DNA from: Tolypocladium sp. Sup5 PDA-1
Lineage: Eukaryota; Ascomycota; Sordariomycetes; Hypocreales; Ophiocordycipitaceae
Assembly: GCA_000750105.3 (NCBI GenBank)
Contig: JPHH03000001.1
Coordinates: forward strand, 1,520,713-1,584,712
Reading direction: 5' to 3'
DNA: 64,000 nucleotides
In this document: piece after piece, positions 56,541 to 64,000 of the stretch
Numbering within the stretch: the stretch's first letter is position 1
How the letters are laid out: each line of letters begins with the position of its first letter
Notes under the pieces: generated by a model
What the model saw: only the letters and a program-made list of their open reading frames with translations
Told to the model about the DNA's origin: nothing
Databases searched by the model: none
Made by a program: the position numbers and the translations under genes

Positions 56541-57554
56541 TCATCTTATGGGAACCGGCACACGCATTTCTCCCCTCCTCTCATACCTCACATTGGTCGC
56601 ACCCTTCTCCAAGAGCGCCTTGAGCGCTTCAGCATGCTCTGGATAGTCGTGCAAAAGTGCCACTATAGGCGCTCCAGTCGACGCCGACCTGGTCTTGTCT
56701 AGCTCCGCCCCTACATCCACAAGCCATCGTACCACGTCTGCCAGCTCTCGGCGTCTTGCTTCTGTGCTCTTGTCGCAGCAATAAATCTCAAAGTCATCTT
56801 CGCAATCCAGGTCGCACGCGTGGCTCAGCGCATTCTGGATCGCCTTTTGCGAGTATGTATGCCCTCTTGCCAGTGCCTTGATCGTCTCATAGTGCCAATT
56901 GTACGCTGCATCCCACAGAGCGCGATCGTAGTCCCAGTCGGTGCTCCATCCCAGCATGTCCTCGACCATGTCGGCGTGCCCACACTCAGCAGCGACGGCG
57001 AGCCACTTGTTGCGAGGCACTCCGCCGCGGCCGGGTCTTGGATCAGGGACATGCTCTGTGACCTCCCACATCCTCCTGACCAGCTCCATCAAATGCTTGT
57101 GGATAGCGCGGTACGGAGCGGCAGCCTCTCCGCTATGATAGCCAGCCATCTGCGCCATGTCCGCTCCAGCGCTCATGAAAAGCGCAGCAGCGGCTTCATT
57201 TCCAGCATCAATAGCGAGATAAAGCCAGAGCGTCAGCTCCCTCTCGTCTTCTAGGATAGCGGCGATGGCATCTCTCAGTTGCTCAAGATCTCTTTGTAGA
57301 ATACCCTGCCAGATAGCTGGGTGGACTTGCTCCGAGTCTACCCCAATGGAGAGGAAGTGACGTTCCATCTCGTCGTCCCAGCAGTCCTCTTGGACAGCCC
57401 CAACAGGTGGAGGCTCTCGGTACATGGCAGGCAAGTGGTGAAAGGCGGCCTGCCGTCGGATAGCACCGGCGCGGAAAGGCAAGGGTCTGCCCGGCACCGG
57501 CGGCCGGCAAACAAAAACACCTCTGCCGAGACGCCGCAGCAGCCGAGTCGACAT
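56541..57554 (-). CDS. Ankyrin-like repeat protein
   Basis: Intronless minus-strand frame of 337 residues (ATG 57554, stop 56541) with no internal damage. Divergent ankyrin helices are visible: LWLYLAIDAGNEAAAALFMSAGAD, KWLAVAAECGHADMVEDMLG, ALWDAAYNWHYETIKALARG, and a C-terminal unit VVRWLVDVGAELDK ... EALKALLEKGATNV. No F-box, NACHT or other domain is attached. The N-terminal 45 residues are Arg/Pro-rich, so a later ATG (MYREPPPVG) is also possible. It lies between two LysM genes. Such ankyrin genes commonly turn up in fungal accessory regions, and its role is unknown. Confidence 0.65.
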   Translation of the reverse strand: MSTRLLRRLGRGVFVCRPPVPGRPLPFRAGAIRRQAAFHHLPAMYREPPPVGAVQEDCWDDEMERHFLSIGVDSEQVHPAIWQGILQRDLEQLRDAIAAILEDERELTLWLYLAIDAGNEAAAALFMSAGADMAQMAGYHSGEAAAPYRAIHKHLMELVRRMWEVTEHVPDPRPGRGGVPRNKWLAVAAECGHADMVEDMLGWSTDWDYDRALWDAAYNWHYETIKALARGHTYSQKAIQNALSHACDLDCEDDFEIYCCDKSTEARRRELADVVRWLVDVGAELDKTRSASTGAPIVALLHDYPEHAEALKALLEKGATNVRYERRGEMRVPVPIR

Positions 57555-58110
57555 TTTTTATTTGGTAGAGCTCACATTGGCAATTTCAGCGAACGAGCGA
57601 AAAAAAATTCATTTCAATGAAATAGACGCGCATCAAAAGTGCCGTCGCCAAGGCTGTTGGGAGCAAAGATCACAGAAACGGGCCTGGACCGCTACTAAGA
57701 CTTGGCAAATGGTCGCGTGATAATGAAAAGAGCGAAAAAACGTCCTTGATTCCAATATGGATGCTTCGGCAAGTGGAGTAGCGTAGCGCTCCGGTGGAGT
57801 GGCGGCCCGAGACGCGGTTCTCAGTGGATCGATGCTGGGCGGCGAATTGAAAGGTTGCCCGATACCTTTGACGTCAAATTAAGTTTGAGGCTTGGCAGGG
57901 GACCCGTGCAGCCTTGGGCGTTAAACGACCTGACGTGTTGAACGACCTTGGCGGGAGGCTTAAACTGACCCCCAGTGAAAGCAAGTAATAATTTTTGCAA
58001 AGTATAGCTCGTTTCCATGATGTTGACTTGTTCTGTAGTGTAAATGGAATTGTATTTCTCTAGGCTAGAAGACCTGCAGCAAACTCGTGCACAGTCACTT
58101 GACAAGTAGC
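57555..58110. other. Intergenic region between the ankyrin gene and the second LysM gene
   Basis: No gene is seen. The minus-strand reading of 57821-58100 is open but is only the 3' flank of the LysM gene read in another frame. Confidence 0.4.
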
Positions 58111-59526
58111 CTACGCTGCTACGGGCCGCAGCGGGTTCAAGCAGTACCAAGTGCCCACCTCGAGCTTCTTGTCGCACTCTACTCCCGTCTTGCCGAGCGA
58201 CGGGTTCGCCTGCAGGAACACGTCCAGCGGGGTGGCCCGCTTCGACACAATCTGGGCGCAGCTGACGCCCTTCTCGGCCTGCAAGTACTTGCCGCACTGG
58301 TCCGTAGTCTTGTCGGCCACCCTGCCGCCTGCAGGAGGGGCGGTCCACGAGTCGGCGTATCCGTCGCCGTTGCCGCCCTGACCGCCAATGTTGCCGTTTC
58401 CAGGCGTCGTCGTGTCGGTGTCGTTGGTGCTGGGCTTGTACTCGCCGCCGGGCTGCGTCACGCACACGACGTGGCCCCAGAAGGGCGCCTTGGTGCTCCA
58501 GAGGTTGGAGCAGGCCGTGTCCAGCGCCATGTTCCAGCGGATCAGCGTCTGCCAGGGCACGCCCACGCTGATGGCAAAGGTGATGCAGTCGGCGTCCGCC
58601 TCGGTCACCTTTTGCACCTTGCACGTGTCAGGCAGGCAGAGCGAGGTGCCAGAGGGGATGGAGCTGCAGTTGAGCAGGCGAGGGTTGTTAAAGTACAGCG
58701 TCGCTGCAGAGACGGATTGCGTGAGGGCAATCGAGTCGCACGTGTCGCCATCCTGCGACTTGTACAGGTTTTCGGGCTTGTCGCAGGAAACCGTCTCGTT
58801 GGCAGGAAGAGTGGGCGTGATGGGATCGGTCGGGGTATCGATCTTGCACCCTACGAGACGTGTCAGTGGCGAGAAGGACTAGCAAAGAAGAAGGAACCGA
58901 CTCTTGTTGACTTGGGCGAGCATGTTGGCAAAGAGCTCATCGTACGCCGAGTAAGGCGAGTCTCGCATCATGTTGAGCTTGCTCGCATAGCAGGTCTTGC
59001 AGAGCTCATCCTCGGGCATCTTGTCAATGTCTTCATACTTGTCGTCGAGTGCGTCAATGACATCTAGACACCGGGTTAGCAGCCTTTCGAAAACAAGACG
59101 GCGTGGCTGGTACTTGCCGTTGCAGTATTTTCCAGAAGCATCCTTCAGACACGTTTCGTTCCACCCTGCGATGATGGAATCAATAAGAGACACCACAGGA
59201 TACCCAGGCATCAGGTCCGGGGTCGACCTGCACGCGCCCTGAATGCGTCTGCGAGCAGTGCCGAGCGCTCTCTCGCAGTTGGCGGAGCAGACGCCGTCCA
59301 TCATGGCCTTGTCACCGAGGGAGCCATGATATCTCTTGTCACCCAGGTCAGCCACGCTCTCATCATAGGCGATCGGCTATAGAAGGACGCCTTTGTAGGT
59401 TAGGTTGAGGTTAGAGCCTTGCAGGGACTTCTCGCTGGTTACGAGCTAGAAGCTGCTGCCGTCTCGCGGCTGAAGAGCCACGGCAGGAGCGACGATAGCT
59501 GTAATCTATAGAGCGTGGAAATGCAT
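58111..59526 (-). pseudogene. Secreted multi-LysM protein with three TAG codons in exon 1
   Basis: Exons 59526-59118, 59063-58902 and 58850-58111 join in phase, giving a 437-codon reading. The first intron (54 bases) starts GC, not GT. It has a GCTAAC branch site, and removing it restores the CND-VID junction seen in related proteins. The N-terminal half has the Cys-rich region of this LysM family (CSANCERALG, CLKDASGKYC, ELCKTCYASKLNMM). The C-terminal half has LysM-type units: DGDTCDSIALTQSVSAATLYFNNP, ISVGVPWQTLIRWN and KGVSCAQIVSKRATPLDVFLQANPSL. ATG 59526 opens a hydrophobic leader, but TAG codons stand at 59506-59508, 59446-59448 and 59377-59379. All lie before the conserved region, and nothing else is broken. 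A start downstream of them would lack a signal peptide. It is divergent from the GH18 gene. Confidence 0.75.
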
Positions 59527-60002
59527 TTTGACTTGAGCACTAGGCGTTGAGCAAAGGCAAGAAGTAACCGTAGTTAGAGAGGACGCAGGAGTATACTATA
59601 TGTAGATCGTCTCTCCTAGAAGCATATGCCGAGTAACCGCCGAGTAGACCGTAATCTTATTCTCATAAAATCCATAATCATGCACGTTAGATAAACAAGT
59701 TCTCCGCTACAAGGCCTCGACTATGCTAAGAAAGCAAGCGAAATGGGGAGCCACCTCGACGCAAGGCTATGTTGCCGCCCCCATCGATCCATATTGGACC
59801 CTTGGCGCAATTTCCAAAGTGCCGTGCAGCGCGTAGGGCTCGGTATAAAGATAGAGAATTATTGCGTGAATGAATAAGGCGGTGTTTATCGAGTTGTTGA
59901 AGAGTTCCGCATTCTCGGCACCTCTGCTTATATAAAGAACTCTAGGAGTGGCAGACACCCACGCTACGCCGTATAGTTTCTGCACATAACGCCTCGACAA
60001 CG
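59527..60002. promoter_or_regulatory. Shared upstream region of the LysM and GH18 genes
   Basis: The two chitin-related genes are transcribed away from each other from this 476-base stretch. On the plus strand cttatataaagaac at about 59928-59941 is a good TATA candidate, some 65 bases before the GH18 leader. A second one (cggtataaag) is at about 59840-59849. Co-regulation of the pair is plausible but is not shown. Confidence 0.45.
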
Positions 60003-61178
60003 ATAATAAAGTCTCTCTGGGTTCCCTTGGTGGCCTTGGGAGCCTTGGTAGGTTTGTCAACGCAGCAGCAGTGTAGTTCAACGCAACTTTGCGAAGCGGG
60101 ATGCTATAGCAGCGCCGGTTTCTGCGGCTATGGCCCTGAATACTGCGGGTTAGCGCACTTATATTCTCCGTCACGCAGTTTCACCTTACTAACGCACTTA
60201 TTATAGCAAAGGATGCTAGAGCACCTGTGATCGCAAGGCCGACTGTAACCCCGGCTAGGACGGCAGCGATTGGAGCAAATGGGACAAGTGCCCCCTCAAC
60301 GTCTGCTGTAGCCCTCACGGCTTCTGCGGCTTCACCGAGGAATTCTGCGAGGGCAATGAGGTTAAGCGTCTATCCTATAGCGTTAGAGATACCCCCGTGA
60401 CCCGCGTTATCGGCTACTACGAGGGCTAGGCGTCGTCCAAGCGCTCCTGCTACGGCCTCGTGCCCGAAGAGATCCCTTACGGCTAGTATACCCACATTAT
60501 CTTTAGCTTTCTGACTGTCAACCCGAAGACGTTCGAGGTCACGGCTGGTGGCCAAGACACCGAGCTCATGCTTAGCAGAATGGAAGCCATCCGCATCCTG
60601 TAGCCTGACATCAAGCTCTGGGTAGCTATTAGCGGCTAGGCTTTCAACGATCCCGGGCCTACCCAAACCGTGTTTAGCGATATTACAGCGTCGCCGTAGA
60701 AGACAACTAAGTTCATCACGTCGCTTCTAGCCATCATGATGCGTTACGGCTTCGACGGTGTTGACATCGACTAGGAGTACCCCGTCGCTAAAGATAGACA
60801 TGGCCGCGGCGAGGATTATGAGAATATTGTCACGTTTATGCGCACCCTCAAAACCCGCATGTTCTTTCACGTCAAGGGCGTGTCAATGGCGCTGCCCGCA
60901 AGCTACTAGTACCTTCAGCACTTCGACATCAAGGCGCTCGAGAAGCATGTCGACTAGTTCAACCTCATGACGTATGATATCCATAGGGCCTAGGATATCG
61001 ATAATAAGTAGACGGGACCCTAGGCTAACGCGCACACTAACTTAACTAAGATCCAGTCCGGCCTGGATCTGCTCTAGAGAAACGATATTAGCCCTAAAAA
61101 GGTCACCATGGGCATGTCTTACTACAGCCGAAGCTTCACCCTCGTGGATCCGAGCTGCAACGGCGTTGGCTGCCGAGT
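60003..61178 (+). pseudogene. Killer-toxin-type GH18 chitinase with chitin-binding domain, 14 in-frame TAG codons, 3' truncated
   Basis: Exon 1 (to 60148) encodes a hydrophobic leader (KSLWVPLVALGALVG) and a hevein-like Cys cluster (LCEAGCYSSAGFCGYGPEYC). A GT-AG intron (60149-60206) leads to CDRKADCNPG and CPLNVCCSPHGFCGFTEEFC, then the GH18 barrel: RVIGYYEG, YTHIIFSF, KLWVAISG, FNDPGPTQ, YGFDGVDID-stop-E, VSMALPASY, FNLMTYD and MGMSYYSRSFTL. One frame is kept throughout, but TAG interrupts it at 60217, 60256, 60427, 60484, 60601, 60637, 60697, 60772, 60907, 60955, 60991, 61009, 61021 and 61075. Many sit at positions where the GH18 family has Trp, including the one inside the catalytic DxxDxDxE motif. 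Where an initiator ATG is expected there is ATA. The 3' part is cut by an LTR at about 61179. The intact family makes secreted chitinases related to yeast killer-toxin alpha subunits. Confidence 0.8.
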
Positions 61179-61600
61179 TATGACGGTTTGGGTTCCCAAG
61201 GGATAAACCGGCAGGTTTATATTAGCAGGTGAGGTTAGGGCGTAGCACTGGGCTGGTCTTGTTACGTTAGTAATAGATCGAATGTCCTGGATAGTAGATT
61301 ATAACTAAAGAGTATTATTAAAAGCTAGCGAGGTATCTATGCTATAGTAGGGAAATTAGGGGGGTCTATATACTAGGTATTATTCCTAGATTATTAAGAG
61401 CCCTTAATAATCTATTGCCTAGATTACTTAGATTATCGACCGATCGTAGTAATCTAGCTTACCTAGATTACTTACCGATCCTAATAATCTAATATTGCTA
61501 TACTACTATTAGCTCGTTGTTCTAACTATTATTCCGTGTAGCCCGTAGTAGCATTTACATAGCCGGCCTATCCCATAGCCCGTTAGCCTAGGTTATAATA
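61179..61600 (-). repeat. LTR copy A (gypsy-type, about 422 bp)
   Basis: Shares its whole length with 62114-62502 (same direction) and with the reverse complement of 63077-63475. It truncates the GH18 gene on its left. It is the least TA-shifted of the three copies (gtttgggttcccaagggataaacc). The flanking 5-mers (cgagt, cgata) are not identical, so no clean target duplication is seen. Confidence 0.7.
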
Positions 61601-63076
61601 CGATATCCCTTCTCTAAAGGTCTTATCCTCGAGACCTACTATTAGTACCTATTATATAAATACTATGCCTACGCCCGTATTTATAGGTATAGTAACCTAT
61701 TCTTATAATTTCTCGGAATATCCTACTAACGTTATATTAGGTCGTATTATAAAAAATACTAAAACTTATTCCCTTAAAACTTTATAACGCGATATTTTTC
61801 TAGAACTAATTCTATCGCGTCTTATAGAAATAAAGCCTTATTCTTTTTATAAGAGCGTAGGCTTATCTTGCCTAGTCTCGGAATCCGACTCTAATTAGTA
61901 TTCTAAGTATATCTATCTTAATTAATCTCGGTGCGATATTCGTAGTCTTTCGCCCTCTTAACTCCGCTAGATCGCTTCTTAATATTCTAAATTCGAAACC
62001 GAGTTAGAAGCTACCGAGGAGGAACGGAGGCGTATAGATATAAAGGTAGAGCGTCTCCGAAAATAAAAGAAAATATAATTTAAAAAGATAATGCGTGCGG
62101 TATCGCGAGGTATTATAATAGTTTAGGTTCCTAAGGGATAAACTAGTAGGTTTATATTAGTAGGTGAGGTTAGGGCATAGTACTAGGCTAGTCTTATTAC
62201 GATAGTAATAGATCGAATATCCTAGATAATAAATCGTAATTAAAGAGTATTATTAAAAGCTAGCGAGGTATCTATGCTATAGTAAGGAAATTAGGGGGTC
62301 TAATATACTAGAGTATTTACTCGTAGTTTATTAATTACTAAGTAAACTCTTATATACTATTCGCTTAGTATTTATTAATTACTTAGTAAATACTATATAC
62401 TATAGTCCTTATTAGTCTATTATTCTAACTATTATTCTATATAGCCCGCATAGCGCCTGCATAGCCGGCCTATCCTATAGCCCGTTAGCCTAGGTTATAA
62501 TAGGTATCGATAATATAGAGGAGTTAGAGTAAGTAGAGTATAAGGAGGCCTTACGCGAGGAGCGCTATTAATAAGAGGACTATCGTTTATCTACTAGTTC
62601 CTTATTACTAAAGGATTTTCTTACTAAGTAGGATATTATATACCCTAGGGTAGCGTTATCTCTTTCTTTATTTACTAATATAGGCTTTATTAAGGGTTCC
62701 TTTATTAATACTAGCGTAATAATAGGCAGTAGTTTATTAAGTATTTAATAAGTTCTTAGGTATTTTCTTTATACCTATAGTTTTTCTATTTTATAAGCTA
62801 TTACTATTCTTTATTATATATTCTCGAATCTAATATTTATTTAACTTTATATTCGTTATTATCTATAACTTTAATATAGTCCTATATTTCTATATCTTAT
62901 AATACTATCTTAAGTAGCGAAATATAAAAGATAGGGTATATTTTTATTATTTTAAGTAGTAAAAGTTTATAGTTAATTATTAAAATAACTTTCTTAATTA
63001 GAAATAGTCTAAGTTTTTTAAAATCTAATTTATTACTTAATTACTTTATTTTAATATTTTATTAAAGTAAGTAAAT
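61601..63076 (+). pseudogene. Repeat-borne decayed ORF, split by a solo LTR
   Basis: Ignoring LTR copy B (62114-62502), the plus strand reads a mutated coiled-coil-type protein: LSRLIEIKPYSFYKS, SCLVSESDSN, SRCDIRSLSPS, FETELEATEEERRRI, KIMRAVSRGI and, beyond the LTR, GIDNIEELE, then increasingly AT-rich sequence to 63076. Many TAG/TAA codons interrupt it. The SESDSN ... Cys/Arg spacing suggests a dispersed fungal repeat gene with a Cys-rich segment followed by a coiled coil. I cannot name the family. Confidence 0.5.
62114..62502 (-). mobile_element. Solo LTR copy B with 5-bp target duplication
   Basis: Flanked by GGTAT at 62109-62113 and again at 62503-62507. The interrupted reading frame (KIMRAVSRGI / GIDNIEELE) resumes across it. 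The ends are TA...TA rather than TG...CA, as expected if both termini underwent TG-to-TA and CA-to-TA change. Confidence 0.75.
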
Positions 63077-64000
63077 TATTATAACCTAGGCTAACGGGCT
63101 ACGGGATAGGCTAGCTATGCAAGCGCTATGCGGGCTATATAAAATAATAGTTAAAACGATAGACTAATAGGGACTATAGTATATAATATTTACTAGGTAG
63201 TTAGTAAATACTAAGCAAATAATATATAGGAGTTTACTTAGTAGTTAGTAAACTATAAGTAAATACTCTAATATATAGGACCCCTTAATTTCCTTACTAT
63301 AGTATAGATACCTCGCTAGCTTTTAATAATACTCTTTAATTATAATCTATTATCTAGGATATTTAATCTATTATTATTATAATAAGACTAGCCTAGTACT
63401 ATACCCTAACCTTACTTACTAATATAAACCTACTAGTTTATCCCTTAGGAACCTAAACTATTATATATTAAAAGCTCTTATTTAGAAGGTTATAGCATTA
63501 CCCTAAGTAATACTTAATACTATCGAAATAGTACTACTAACTAAACCTAGATCGAGTACTAACCCCTAGGGGAAGGCATTACTACCCCTTACGAAACCTA
63601 TTAATAAAATAGAAATCTTAGATAATGAGTTAGATAACGATACCCTAGATATAAATAAGGAACTCTAGGATAAAGTCTACTACCTTTAGCAATAAGTTAA
63701 TAACTTAGTCGCCCTCTAAGAGGAATAGACTAAGATATACTAAACCTAGGTTAACGAGCTCTATTCCCTCGCTAATACTACTATTAAGGGAAAGGACCCC
63801 GGAGAGGTCCTTAAGCTAAAAATACCCTAACCCTTTAATAGCACTATAGGAATACTCTAGCTATTTATTACTTAAATACGAGCGTACTTTATATACTTCC
63901 TAACCTAGTTTCGCTATAAAATAGCGAAAGTATACTTTATAGCTAGAAACCTTTCTAGCTTAGTAGCTATATAGTTTAAACTAACCCTATATAACTTCGT
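63077..64000 (+). mobile_element. Start of a Ty3/gypsy element: LTR copy C plus gag, cut by window edge
   Basis: LTR copy C spans 63077-63475 and is the reverse complement of copies A and B. Downstream, to the window end, the plus strand shows gypsy Gag features in a stop-riddled frame: a coiled-coil leader near 63640-63760, then KIP-stop-PFNSTIGIL near 63820, and the pattern ITxIRAYFIYFLT ... KVYFIARNLSS, which matches Tf1-like capsid domains. As in the copia element most stops are TAG or TAA. Copies A and B are therefore LTRs of the same family in opposite orientation. Confidence 0.7.

Noticed and set aside
59767..60174. Minus-strand frame of 135 codons over the GH18 leader
   Set aside because: The plus strand here carries a signal peptide and a hevein-like Cys cluster in frame with the chitinase. 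The minus frame has no features of its own.
1..64000. tRNA, rRNA and CRISPR features
   Set aside because: I looked for B-box-like GGTTCGAATCC motifs and regularly spaced short repeats and saw none. CRISPR arrays are not expected in a fungal nucleus, and the 9-base and 102-base tandem arrays here are a minisatellite and protein repeats.

Overview
The window looks like nuclear DNA of a filamentous ascomycete (Pezizomycotina; Hypocreales is my best guess). The signs are short GT-AG introns of about 50-90 nt with CTNAC-like branch sites, GC-rich coding exons, a fungal gene repertoire (Zn2Cys6 regulator, PTH11-like receptor, LysM proteins, Prp2-type splicing helicase) and AT-shifted, TA-rich repeat DNA that resembles repeat-induced point mutation (RIP). 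The species is an inference.

Layout. 1-33.97 kb is accessory DNA of mixed metabolic character: the left-edge end of an FAD oxidoreductase, an MFS transporter with a neighbouring Zn2Cys6 regulator, a GH3 beta-glucosidase, a carotenoid oxygenase, a flavin monooxygenase convergent with an ACS-family permease, a rhodopsin-domain receptor-like membrane protein, a glutathione transferase, an amidase and an amidohydrolase. Several broken genes lie between them: a decayed ORF at 5.2 kb, an ankyrin array cut by a stop, an M28 aminopeptidase remnant, a second ankyrin wreck and a P-loop kinase-like gene with one internal stop. 36-44.7 kb is a conserved housekeeping block: an Arg/Ser-rich DUF3824-like protein, an ER DnaJ (Scj1 type) and the DEAH helicase Prp2. 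44.7-64 kb is repeat-rich: a degenerate 2OG-Fe(II) oxygenase, a complete but dead Ty1/copia element with 279-bp LTRs, a Na+/H+ antiporter fragment, a chitin-related island (LysM protein, ankyrin protein, LysM protein, GH18 killer-toxin-type chitinase) and then LTRs and the start of a Ty3/gypsy element.

The most striking pattern is that the premature stops in otherwise well-preserved single-copy frames are almost all TAG: 14 in the GH18 gene, 3 and 2 in the two LysM genes, 2 in the 2OG oxygenase, 1 in the kinase-like gene and 2 each in two unidentified frames. Many sit where the family has Trp, others where Gln is expected. CpA-to-TpA mutation explains all of them. The Trp sites are also the kind of site recoded by sexual-stage A-to-I mRNA editing known in Sordariomycetes, so RNA evidence would be informative.
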